Below, piece after piece: positions 52,191-60,267 of a stretch of DNA of 64,000 bases. Origin of the DNA: JAFGNB01 sp050304135 (GTDB lineage: Bacteria; Fibrobacterota; Chitinivibrionia; Chitinivibrionales; Chitinispirillaceae); contig JBNLDC010000002.1 in assembly GCA_050304135.1 (NCBI GenBank), forward strand, positions 1 through 64,000, given 5' to 3'. The first letter of the stretch is position 1; the number at the start of each line of letters is the position of its first letter. The notes under the pieces were generated by a model. It saw nothing but the letters and a program-made list of their open reading frames with translations. It was not told the origin of the DNA and did not search any database. Both the position numbers and the translations under genes were made by a program.

Positions 52191-53054
52191 ATGCGAATTA
52201 AGGGGATTCTGGTAACCCTTTTAGCATTGGGGTGCCTTCAAGCTGTTTCAGCACAGGCTGGTTATGATACTCTGTGGCTGTGTCAGAACGTTGAAGGAAA
52301 TGATTTATGGACTGAACTGGGGCTTGCAGATACCTTTCCGGATAACAGAGGAAGATTCGCCATGACTGATACCGGAGATTCGCAGGATGGTAGTGCGTAT
52401 ATCAATTTTGACTATCAGTTCACTGATACAAACCCCGGTTATGCAGGGTTCAAGTGTTTCTGGGATTACGGAATTATGAGCTTCTATGCTGAGGATCACG
52501 ATTCAATGGTACTCTGGCACAAGGGACCACTGCCGGAGCATAAAGTGAAACTGGTCTGGGCCCAGGGAAGTGCCGGGTGTGGAACTCCTATCAATTACGA
52601 GGATTACGCTGAGTTCAAGTCATCTGCTGAATGGAAGCGGGAGACGTTCGGCTTTCCTGAAGGATTTGTTAAAAATGGCCTTTTTGAATTACGTTTCCTG
52701 ATTTACAATGATCCTGAGGCTGGTGGAGTCAGCCCGACGAGCGGACCCGGTTGCCTGAAAGTTGACAATATGTTTTTCAAGAAAGCCTCGGATATTGCCG
52801 TTACCAATCCAATCAAGACACGGGCTTTAAGCAATGCGCGGTACTTCATTCCGACGGTCTCCAACAAGGTAACGCTAACCATTTTCTCGCTGCAGGGGGA
52901 ACAACTGTTCCGTCAGCAGGTGAACGTTGAAAAAGGAAAGCGGTACGATGTAACGAGGTTTGCCCGGAGCAATTCGAATCTTCCCGATAAGTGGATTCAT
53001 TGCGTTCAGATTACCGGTGCAGGAGTGAATGTTACCAGAAAGATTTTCAAGTAA
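52191..53054 (+). CDS. Secreted protein of unknown function with sorting tail
   Basis: A 287-residue exported protein. ATG at 52191 is chosen for AAGGGAG 6 bases upstream and the signal peptide (MRIKGILVTLLALGCLQAVSAQA). The mature part is beta-rich (YINFDYQFTDTNPGYAGFKCFWDYG) and resembles a carbohydrate-binding or jelly-roll module, but I do not recognise the family. The last ~70 residues (VTLTIFSLQGEQLFRQQVN...VNVTRKIFK) match a type IX-like sorting tail. It sits beside two arabinose/galactose-active proteins, so a role in the same substrate use is likely but unproven. Confidence 0.75.
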   Translation: MRIKGILVTLLALGCLQAVSAQAGYDTLWLCQNVEGNDLWTELGLADTFPDNRGRFAMTDTGDSQDGSAYINFDYQFTDTNPGYAGFKCFWDYGIMSFYAEDHDSMVLWHKGPLPEHKVKLVWAQGSAGCGTPINYEDYAEFKSSAEWKRETFGFPEGFVKNGLFELRFLIYNDPEAGGVSPTSGPGCLKVDNMFFKKASDIAVTNPIKTRALSNARYFIPTVSNKVTLTIFSLQGEQLFRQQVNVEKGKRYDVTRFARSNSNLPDKWIHCVQITGAGVNVTRKIFK

Positions 53055-53090
53055 GCACGGTAGTTTCGTTATAGGAAACAGTGGGAGTAT

Positions 53091-53134
53091 AAAAAGCATG
53101 GTGCCCGTTCGTCACGGACACCATGCTTTTTCAT
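53091..53134 (+). terminator. Rho-independent terminator after the secreted protein gene
   Basis: AAAAAGCATGGTG (53091-53103) pairs with CACCATGCTTTTT (53119-53131), with a further CCG/CGG pair inside and a 7-base loop. The TTTTT run ends the right arm. About 36 bases after the stop codon. Confidence 0.85.
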
Positions 53135-53289
53135 TACGGAACGGTTCACCGCCGAAAAAAATCTCCGCGGTGCGATCGTTCCGGCCGGGCTGAAGCATAA
53201 TTGACCGGAATCATCACAATAGCATTCGTCAAATTATATCATCGGGAACCGCCGGGATACGAACCGCTCCTCTTATTTAATTGTCAGCT

Positions 53290-54072
53290 ATGAATCTTCT
53301 GAAAATCGGATTGCAATTTCTAACGTTAAACGGCCTGCGCTGGACAGTGCTGTATGTGGTATACTGGTCACTGCGGTTTTTTTTCGGAAAAGACAGTACG
53401 TCGCTTTCAAATGTTCTTATCGGTCTGGAACGGCGGTACAATCTACCCGGTTTCAATTCTCCCGCAACGGCGGGGGTGCTATGGGATCTGCTTCCCTGGA
53501 AAAAGGAACGGGGGGAGGAGTGGACGGTTTCGCAGCAGTGGAAGCAATCGCTCATTGATGAGGTAGTGCTGAAATACGTGAAACCAGGAACCACTGTGCT
53601 GGAGATCGGTCCCGGTGGTGGACGGTGGACGGAGGTGCTTGTAACGGTGGCCGGTAAAATCGTTGCCGTTGATGTTTCAGAAAAAGCGATTACTCTCTGT
53701 CGGGAGCGATTTTCCTCCTCGCGAAATATAGAGTTTTTTCTCGTCAAAAAGATAGATCTCGGTTTCATTCCTGATGCATCCATCGAGGCAATATGGTCGT
53801 TCGATGTGTTCGTGCATATCAATCCGGAGGATACGGACCGTTATCTGGCGGAGTTCAAGCGCGTGCTGGTTCCCGGCGGAATCGCCGTGATTCATCACCC
53901 GAAAGAGGGGGGAATTCGCGGTGGATGCCGCAGCAGAGTGACGGATGTGACGTTTTCATCCATGCTCGAACGGCACGGGCTGCTGCTAGATCGCCGGTTT
54001 GACTCCTGGGGAGCGGACGGGCAATTTGACCTGCGCCGCTTCGGCGACTGTATCAGTGTGTTTCATGCCTGA
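53290..54072 (+). CDS. Class I SAM-dependent methyltransferase
   Basis: A 260-residue methyltransferase. The SAM motif VLEIGPGGGRWTEVL is followed by IVAVDVSEKAI (acidic loop) and IWSFDVFVHI, AEFKRVLVPGG, typical of the class I fold. A hydrophobic N-terminal part (LQFLTLNGLRWTVLYVVYWSL) could bind the membrane. The ATG at 53290 is preferred, though an in-frame TTG at 53281 also opens the frame; neither has a strong ribosome site. Substrate unknown; sugar or lipid methylation is common for such isolated genes. Confidence 0.82.
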   Translation: MNLLKIGLQFLTLNGLRWTVLYVVYWSLRFFFGKDSTSLSNVLIGLERRYNLPGFNSPATAGVLWDLLPWKKERGEEWTVSQQWKQSLIDEVVLKYVKPGTTVLEIGPGGGRWTEVLVTVAGKIVAVDVSEKAITLCRERFSSSRNIEFFLVKKIDLGFIPDASIEAIWSFDVFVHINPEDTDRYLAEFKRVLVPGGIAVIHHPKEGGIRGGCRSRVTDVTFSSMLERHGLLLDRRFDSWGADGQFDLRRFGDCISVFHA

Positions 54073-54723
54073 GCAAATACTCAGGGAGTCAAGCAAGAAT
54101 TAACCATGATACCGCCTCTCTGCACGTTTCCGTAATTTCCCGAGCCGCACTCCCGCTTCCAGCAATGTTTCCTCCCTTTTCGCAAATTTTACCTGGGTGA
54201 TGTAACCGGAATCATGGGAATTTACCGGTAGTGGATTGTTGTCGGGACTACGGTAGTGACCGTTTATGCTCACGGGAGCCTGTTTTTTCGGTGCCGTAGC
54301 GGAATAATTGCAATTCACTGTACGGGATCGTTGTGAAATTAAGACGCTGAAGATATATTGTAAGCGGGGTGGAGTATTCTGTCGTGTGTGGTCTATTCAC
54401 CTCTCCGATGGTTTTGTCGGCAGTTTCAGCTGATTAACCTCTCTTTTCAATCTGTATTCCGTAGAAAAAACATTCGCAACATCGTTTCTGCCGCACCGGG
54501 TGCTCCACGGACTGCCACACTGATTCCGCCGGAATGCACCGGTTCCAACCGGGTATCCTGCATATTGTCTTACTACGGATGCCGATGCAGACAGCAATGC
54601 GACAGAACAGCAGCTTCCGGGACAATATGAACGCGCGGAGTGCTTATCCGTTACCGCTGCTTCGGCGGGAGGAGGAAACGGTACCCGCTACCTTCAAAGG
54701 AACACATTATTAAAAGTAACTAC
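54073..54723. other. Long leader region before the sigma factor gene
   Basis: About 650 bases with no convincing gene. A short minus-strand frame at 54100-54318 is basic and lacks family character. A candidate promoter lies at 54331-54359. Confidence 0.45.
54331..54359 (+). promoter_or_regulatory. Candidate sigma-70 promoter
   Basis: TTGTGA (54331-54336) and TATATT (54354-54359) are spaced by 17 bases. If used, it would give the sigma factor gene a ~360-base leader. Confidence 0.35.
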
Positions 54724-55557
54724 ATGTCGTTGTCTTCTGAAGAGAATTTGAACAACTATTTCAGAGAAATACGGGATATCAAACCTCTTACAAGAGAAGA
54801 AGAATGCCTTCTGATGCCGAAAATCAGAAAGGGAGAGCCGGGGGCGAGAGATCTGCTTATCCGTTCGAATCTCCGATTCGTGGTCGGGGTCAGTCGGAAT
54901 TATCAGCACCAGGGGATGCCCCTCTGTGATCTGATAAGTGAAGGAAACCTTGGGCTTATACGGGCATCGATGCATTTCGATGAAACAAAAAATTTCAAAT
55001 TCATTTCCTATGCGGTATGGTGGATCCGGCAGGCGATATTGACGGCCCTATCGGAGCGTTCCCGTATCGTGCGGATGCCGATCAACCGCAGCAGTATCAT
55101 GTATCAGGCGGGGCAGGTTCACGGGAAACTTGAACAACGACTTCAACGGACACCGATGCTCAGTGAAATCGCCTCTGAAATGGAACTGAAGGAGAGCGTT
55201 GTAGGGGATACCCTGCGTATCGGCAATTCGTACGTTTCCCTTGACACACCGGCAAGTGAAAGCAATTCCACCTGCCGTATCGATCATCTCCAGTACGATA
55301 ATCAGACGCAGCCCGACAGTGGAATTGCCGATAAATCGTTTAAAAGGGTTGTCGAGGATGCACTCGGCGTCCTTCCGGATCGTGAGAAGGAAATCGTGAT
55401 GCTTTACTACGGCATCGGTAAAAAGTCGCCTTCGAATCTTGAAACCATCGCAAAACGCTATAAGTTGACAAGAGAACGTATCCGCCAGATAAAAGAGAAA
55501 GCGATACGTCGTCTGAAAAAGAACCGGGTGCTTGACGGCCTGAATCACGATGCGTAG
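54724..55557 (+). CDS. RNA polymerase sigma factor, RpoD/SigA-like
   Basis: A 277-residue group 1/2 sigma-70 factor without region 1.1. Region 1.2 (LNNYFREIRDIKPLTREEE), region 2 (NLRFVVGVSRNYQHQGMPLCDLISEGNLGLIRA and FKFISYAVWWIRQAI for -10 recognition and melting), region 3 (RRMPINR-type stretch, MYQAGQVHGKLEQRL) and region 4 (RLTRERIRQIKEKAIRRLKK for -35) are all visible. Start ATG 54724 begins the homology; the frame is open upstream to an ATG at 54640, and no good ribosome site precedes either. This short form is the principal sigma type of several Bacteroidota-like lineages. Confidence 0.93.
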   Translation: MSLSSEENLNNYFREIRDIKPLTREEECLLMPKIRKGEPGARDLLIRSNLRFVVGVSRNYQHQGMPLCDLISEGNLGLIRASMHFDETKNFKFISYAVWWIRQAILTALSERSRIVRMPINRSSIMYQAGQVHGKLEQRLQRTPMLSEIASEMELKESVVGDTLRIGNSYVSLDTPASESNSTCRIDHLQYDNQTQPDSGIADKSFKRVVEDALGVLPDREKEIVMLYYGIGKKSPSNLETIAKRYKLTRERIRQIKEKAIRRLKKNRVLDGLNHDA

Positions 55558-55737
55558 CACACGCATCTGCCGAAATGGCAAGCTGGCGGGGCGCATTCAA
55601 CTGAGGTACCACCCACCCTTCCTGTGTGCCGGGTGGATTGTTGATGAATGATGTATCCACCACTGCGTGACAGGTCTTTCCCGGAAAAAAATCCCAGGCC
55701 CCACACCTGCGGATAACCATATACTGAAAGAGATTCT

Positions 55738-56052
55738 ATGCCGGACAAACAAACGATGCCTGTTCATGGTGATATCTATGAAGCCGAGGAAGATTTTACG
55801 ATTATTTACAAAACGATACTGGTTGAATCGTTCTCCAATACCGGTAAGGCGATCTTTCCCGCCGGAGAACGTCTGATAATCGATACCTGCGGAAGAAAAG
55901 GCATCAATGTTTATTGTGATGCCGTAAACTACGACTCACTCGAGGCATTGATCGTTCCTGAAACGATGCGTTCCTCACAGAATTACAACGGCTATTATTT
56001 TCACCTTGCCGTAACAACGCTTCTGAAACACTGCAAAAAAATCCTGCGGTAA
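55738..56052 (+). CDS. Small protein of unknown function (104 aa)
   Basis: The frame opens at ATG 55738 with AAAGAG 5 bases upstream. The product is soluble and mixed alpha/beta (DFTIIYKTILVESFSNTGKA, GERLIIDTCGRKG), with a basic C-terminal helix (LLKHCKKILR). No signal peptide, no membrane segment, no family I recognise. It follows the sigma factor gene by 180 bases in the same direction. Confidence 0.5.
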   Translation: MPDKQTMPVHGDIYEAEEDFTIIYKTILVESFSNTGKAIFPAGERLIIDTCGRKGINVYCDAVNYDSLEALIVPETMRSSQNYNGYYFHLAVTTLLKHCKKILR

Positions 56053-56304
56053 AACAGGAGTGCCGCAATGCTGCACGATTGAAATTTCCGGTGGTTTCGG
56101 TTGATAATCGTTATGTTGGTGATAAACATCCTCCGGCAGCTCGAAACGCTTTATTCGACAGAGAAATTCCTCATATCTGTAAATTATCCGGATTCAGGAT
56201 ACGAGTGATGTAAGCGGACCGTTGGGGTAGGGTTCTGTTACCGCCTGCACCGGTGGGAACCCCGATCTATTGTCGTTCCGCAATGATACGCAGACCACAC
56301 CGTG

Positions 56305-56892
56305 TTATACGACCGACAACTCAAACAATACCTGATGGGTAAGATTCAGTATCGGATACTGATATATCCGGGTGCATTTATCCACGTTCAAATCCAGACT
56401 GGCGAACAGATCGTACCACTGTTCGATTTTCATGAAGTTGCAGGGAATCTCCATTTTTGTCGAGAGAAACCGGTTGCCGAAATCGTGTGTATTGAGGACA
56501 TATTTGGAAATCCGGCGATTGTAAATTTCCTCGAACACGATAAGTTTCCTTGCCGTTACTCGTTTCATTTCACTAAGCACTGCTGCAATATCCTGGCAGT
56601 GATGGAGAACATACGCGACCATGGTTGCATCAAACGATCTGTCGGGAAATGGAATACGGTCACCATCGTAGATTAATGACGGGAGATGCGAAAGGTTGGA
56701 GTCAACCGTATCAATGCCGGTTACCCGCAATTCAGTATGATTATGGAGAAACTCGGTAAGAATCATGTCACCGCACCCGAGGTCAAGAAGCGATGAGCAG
56801 TCATTCGTCGAGTCGACAATAATGGGAGTCAGACGCCGGGCACGTGCGTTGAGCAGCATTTTAAAAAAAAATCTTCGAATGCTTTTTTTCAA
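56305..56892 (-). CDS. Class I SAM-dependent methyltransferase, UbiE-like
   Basis: A 195-residue methyltransferase. Motifs: LLDLGCGDMILTEFL (SAM site), VTGIDTVDSN (acidic loop), FDATMVAYVLHHCQDIAAVL (motif II/post-II) and AVLSEMKRVTARKLIVFEE. The layout is that of small-molecule methyltransferases of the UbiE/arsenite type. The frame starts at TTG 56892; an ATG at 56859 is the alternative, with no ribosome site near either. A run of nine T residues lies just inside the start, which may lower expression or cause slippage. Confidence 0.85.
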   Translation of the reverse strand: MKKSIRRFFFKMLLNARARRLTPIIVDSTNDCSSLLDLGCGDMILTEFLHNHTELRVTGIDTVDSNLSHLPSLIYDGDRIPFPDRSFDATMVAYVLHHCQDIAAVLSEMKRVTARKLIVFEEIYNRRISKYVLNTHDFGNRFLSTKMEIPCNFMKIEQWYDLFASLDLNVDKCTRIYQYPILNLTHQVLFELSVV

Positions 56893-57232
56893 CGGGAAAC
56901 ACCCGGAAATAGTGTCGGTCGGGAAGGTATTCAGCGATCGTTACTTTGGAAGAGGGACACAACTGTTTGAAGGACTGTTTAATATACCTTGTAGGAAGAT
57001 TAATTCCTATCAGTATTTTACAATCAGCAGAAGTATTATACGGGGCATGACCAGTACTTCAATCAGGGTACCGATCCTGCTTGCAGGAGGCGAAATCACC
57101 CGGAAAGGTGAGGGAGAGTGTATATTTTATCCTGTTTTCCGCAGCTGGGCGCTGATGTTATGCATGGCAACGCATCAGAAAGCGGAATGCAGGTTTACGT
57201 TACCTCTCCTGTCGGCTACAGAAAGGAATCGC
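56893..57232. other. Intergenic region before the DUF3024 gene
   Basis: About 340 bases; a plus-strand frame stays open across it into DUF3024, but the residues are not protein-like and it overlaps the methyltransferase gene. Nothing else seen. Confidence 0.4.
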
Positions 57233-57580
57233 ATGGCATTCAGCGAATTTGAACTGAAACGGTACGAAAAATTGATGAACGGTTACATTGAACAAAACAG
57301 ACCGCCCATTGATGTACGGCATGAACTCGATCTCGGTTTCAGAATCAAAGGACAGAGTGTCGAGATATTCGAAATCCGACCGCAATGGCAAAATCCTGTA
57401 GAAAAAATGGAAGAACCGGTTGCAAAAGCGACATATGTACAGACACGGAATAACTGGAAAATTTACTGGCTGAGGGCTGATCTAAAGTGGCACCGGTACG
57501 ATCCTGATCCGGTAGTGGATACTATCGAAGAATTTATTGAAATAGTTGAAGAGGATGAATACGCCTGTTTCTTCGGGTAG
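57233..57580 (+). CDS. DUF3024 family protein
   Basis: A 115-residue protein that matches DUF3024 by its pattern: MAFSEFELKRYEKLMNGYIE, RPPIDVRHELDLGFRIKGQS, IFEIRPQW, KATYVQTRNNWKIYWLRADLKWHRYDP and an acidic tail. ATG 57233 is chosen because AAAGGA lies 6 bases upstream; the open frame extends farther back to 56765 but that part overlaps the opposite methyltransferase gene. The family is widespread and its function is unknown; aromatic-rich strands suggest nucleic-acid or protein binding. Its stop codon lies inside the repeat at 57577. Confidence 0.85.
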   Translation: MAFSEFELKRYEKLMNGYIEQNRPPIDVRHELDLGFRIKGQSVEIFEIRPQWQNPVEKMEEPVAKATYVQTRNNWKIYWLRADLKWHRYDPDPVVDTIEEFIEIVEEDEYACFFG

Positions 57581-57615
57581 GGCGGGTGGGGAAAACTGCT
57601 CCGCATCCGCCCTAC
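57577..57615. repeat. GTAG...CTAC palindrome between convergent genes
   Basis: GTAGGGCGG (57577-57585) pairs with CCGCCCTAC (57607-57615); the inner bases pair partly (GGTGGGG with CTCCGCAT). Its left edge includes the stop codon of DUF3024. It can act as a terminator for both flanking convergent genes. Confidence 0.65.
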
Positions 57616-57628
57616 CATATAAAATCTG

Positions 57629-58204
57629 TCATCGCAGCCGAAGTACTGTTGATGAGGTGTTCCGTATAATGCAGATCGTAGGGAGTCTTCCTGGAACTAC
57701 CCTTCTTCCCATAATGTCGTAAATGCCTTGATCGTTCGTGATGGTATTCCAGTTTCTAACAGGAACAGGTTTTGCCGGATAGGTTTTAATGCGGGTAATC
57801 ATATCCAGAGTATCAATCATGCCGGTTTGAGTAGCTCTGTTCAAGGTTTTATTCCCGGAGCATGATGATGTTATAAACTTTCCTGAAGAATCCTGGTTGG
57901 AGAAAATAATGTATGTCGAATCTATTTCGAAATAACTTCCGCATGCCGCACTGTTGCTTGCAGTATAAACCTGAAAATGATCGTCTCCTCCATTTTTATA
58001 ATTTTTGAGAGTTGTAATATACACCGCCAGATTCCAAAGCGATTCCTGCTGCTCCATTAATTTTACGGAATCTATTCTTCCCGTCACTATTGATCCCGAG
58101 GAATTGAATTTATCAAGCACTGACCAGCCAAGTGAAGCACAGGAACAGCTGTAAACAACTTCGGTACTCATCAATAATAATACTACGACTATTGTGTGTT
58201 TCAT
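57629..58204 (-). CDS. Secreted TIMP/NTR-like protein with sorting tail
   Basis: A 191-residue exported protein. ATG 58204 is chosen for AAAGGAGG 10 bases upstream and the signal peptide that follows (MKHTIVVVLLLMSTEVVYS). The mature protein begins CSCAS, the first cysteines of the netrin/TIMP (tissue-inhibitor-of-metalloprotease) OB-fold, and continues with SIVTGRIDSVKLM, DHFQVYTASNSAACGSYFEID, TYIIFSNQDSSGKFITSSCSG, matching the spacing of bacterial NTR-like proteins. The C-terminus (NDQGIYDIMGRRV) is a shortened type IX-like tail. Function in bacteria is unproven. Confidence 0.75.
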   Translation of the reverse strand: MKHTIVVVLLLMSTEVVYSCSCASLGWSVLDKFNSSGSIVTGRIDSVKLMEQQESLWNLAVYITTLKNYKNGGDDHFQVYTASNSAACGSYFEIDSTYIIFSNQDSSGKFITSSCSGNKTLNRATQTGMIDTLDMITRIKTYPAKPVPVRNWNTITNDQGIYDIMGRRVVPGRLPTICIIRNTSSTVLRLR

Positions 58205-58846
58205 CGGTACTGTCCTCCTTTGTGTAAAATATACGCCACAATACATCTGATTTAAACAGGGACGGGAAATAAATGTATTCTGCAGGAATACACGGTTATT
58301 TTGACCAAATCTGAATTTTGTGATTAAGATATTAGTCGGATAGTATTGGGACAAGTGGGAAGAGCTGGTACAAAGCTTATAGTTGGCCAAGAGAGAGTTT
58401 CAGGAAACATATAGCAGGTGTTGCAGAGAATGGAGAATGCCTTGCGGAGCGTTTGGATAGCGTTGTGGAACTTTGCAACATATTCCCACAAATTCCGATG
58501 CCAGTCCAATCGATTGGACAAATCGGATTGTTGGTTGATCTGGCGGGATTAAAATGTTTTGAATGCGCGGATGATTCCGCAACTCCCGTCCTGTCTGACT
58601 CCCTGAGTTTATCCCGACCCCAATTCTCAGGATTATCGGCAATATCACACATCTATTCTTCTTTGATCGTCAGTGGCCAATCCTGTGATTCCTGGAAGGG
58701 GGGCTGCAGGGGAAGATCAATATAGCGAAGAGTAATGCCATATTTGACTCCGTTTGACTTGCAATTTATATTATTGTAATTCCGTTTTATCTGGTAAACA
58801 TACATAGTCGCACTATCTCTATTCCAAGCTGACAGGGGGTTTTCAC
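58205..58846. other. Intergenic region without a recognisable gene
   Basis: About 640 bases upstream of two divergent genes. Several short frames on both strands lack ribosome sites and family character. TCCAATCGATTGGA at 58505-58518 is a perfect 14-base palindrome. It may contain an eroded gene, but I could not reconstruct one. Confidence 0.4.
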
Positions 58847-59896
58847 GTGAATGCCTGTACATACGTCTTATTTATTGGCCTGTTGCTACTAAGTGTACAA
58901 TGTCAGAGTGTCACTACTCCTGAACCTGCCGAGACCGGTACTTCTTCGCCGGTAATAGTCTATACGAACATCGGGGAATGGTATTCAAAAATCAATGTCA
59001 TTGAGAATGATGCAAAGCGGATACTTTTTCCGGATGATACTGTTACGCGCTCGTATGCCGACCTGAATCTGAAGCGGAAAAAAATTGTTTATATGCACAA
59101 TTGCGCAGTATATCCTATGATGGGAGAAGTAGGGAATCCATCGGTTTGCGTATCGGATATGCAGGGAACAACCGAAAAAACACTGTTACCGTTTAACGTA
59201 TCGGTTAACTATTTCTATCCGATTTGGGTCTCTGAAAAGGAAATCGCGGTATTTAAAAAGACTGGAACTGAAAATCTGACCGTGGTTATTATTGATACCG
59301 AGACGGGAACCCCTGGCTGTGAGATCACCATCAATTTCAATGGGGACATCTACAGTTGTATGATGGAAAAAACCACGGAGTCATTAGTCTTTCTGCAGTG
59401 TGGTTATCGTTACCTTGCCGCTATTGATATCGGGTTAAAAACAATACTCAAAGATACAGTAATTGCCTCTGATGATGAAGCGTTTCCGCTAACTCGACCA
59501 CTCTTGAGCGATGGAAACATATTTTATTTCACTGCTTCGAGATTCCCCTTTTCCTACCTAACGTATAATGCCGATAACAACACCTTTGCCGGATATACTT
59601 TTCCTGTGAATAGTGTGGATGTGTCAGCGATTACAGATGAAAATTTTATCACCTACGATCATGATCCTTGGGGAAATTCACTCCTCATGAAGTGTGACAG
59701 GAAATTTAATGTTGAAAACAGCTTCAGACTGAATATAGAGGGTGTGATATATTACAAGGATAATTCCGTGTACTGCTTGGCCGAAGGTAATGATGCATAC
59801 GCTGTAATCAAGGTTGATTTTACCGATAGTTCCTACACATTGTTGAATGATCCGATTGAGGATAATTTTATTTTGGACGCACGGGCGTATGAATGA
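58847..59896 (+). CDS. Predicted lipoprotein with TolB-like beta-propeller, unknown function
   Basis: A 349-residue exported protein starting at GTG 58847, with AGGGGG upstream. The lipoprotein signal is MNACTYVLFIGLLLLSVQC, with the Cys at residue 19 to be lipidated. The body has repeated short blades of the form 'YADLNLKRKKIVYMHN', 'YPIWVSEKEIAVFKK' and 'SLVFLQCGYRYLAAID', as in TolB-like propellers. No catalytic motif is visible. It is transcribed alone, opposite to the V-ATPase genes. Confidence 0.65.
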   Translation: MNACTYVLFIGLLLLSVQCQSVTTPEPAETGTSSPVIVYTNIGEWYSKINVIENDAKRILFPDDTVTRSYADLNLKRKKIVYMHNCAVYPMMGEVGNPSVCVSDMQGTTEKTLLPFNVSVNYFYPIWVSEKEIAVFKKTGTENLTVVIIDTETGTPGCEITINFNGDIYSCMMEKTTESLVFLQCGYRYLAAIDIGLKTILKDTVIASDDEAFPLTRPLLSDGNIFYFTASRFPFSYLTYNADNNTFAGYTFPVNSVDVSAITDENFITYDHDPWGNSLLMKCDRKFNVENSFRLNIEGVIYYKDNSVYCLAEGNDAYAVIKVDFTDSSYTLLNDPIEDNFILDARAYE

Positions 59897-60267
59897 TTGC
59901 ATATAAGTTATTGCTGTATACGCTCGGGAGAATAGAGCAATGTTTATGGTGGATCCGCCAGGTATCGGCTGACGTGGCCGATTTAAGTGTAGTACGCACT
60001 CGTAATCCGATGTGAAACGGGTGTATCTGAAATCTGTCAGATTGTTTCCAGCATATGGAATCAGTTATACATTGACGGGGTGGAGGGGACACTCATCAGG
60101 GAATTACTCCTGTCGGTTGTTATATCATTTCACCGCTTCGGTGAGGACACAATCGGGGTGGTATGCTGATCGGCAAGTACGGGTAGGTTTGAAACCCGCT
60201 CGTACGGGATTTCGGTAGATGGCATATATTCCCGGCCGTACAGATCGGTGCCCGGGGCAATAGCACA
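59897..60267. other. Intergenic region with palindromic repeat
   Basis: About 370 bases between convergent genes, with a GTAC...GTAC repeat at 60177-60205. No gene and no clear terminator for subunit B. Confidence 0.45.
60177..60205. repeat. Diverged GTAC-type palindrome
   Basis: GTACGGGTAGGTTT (60177-60190) and AAACCCGCTCGTAC (60192-60205) pair with three mismatches. It resembles in style the GTAG palindromes at 7210, 8109 and 57577. Confidence 0.45.

Noticed and set aside
54100..54318. 72-residue minus-strand frame before the sigma factor gene
   Set aside because: Basic tail and no family similarity or ribosome site; possible but not supported.
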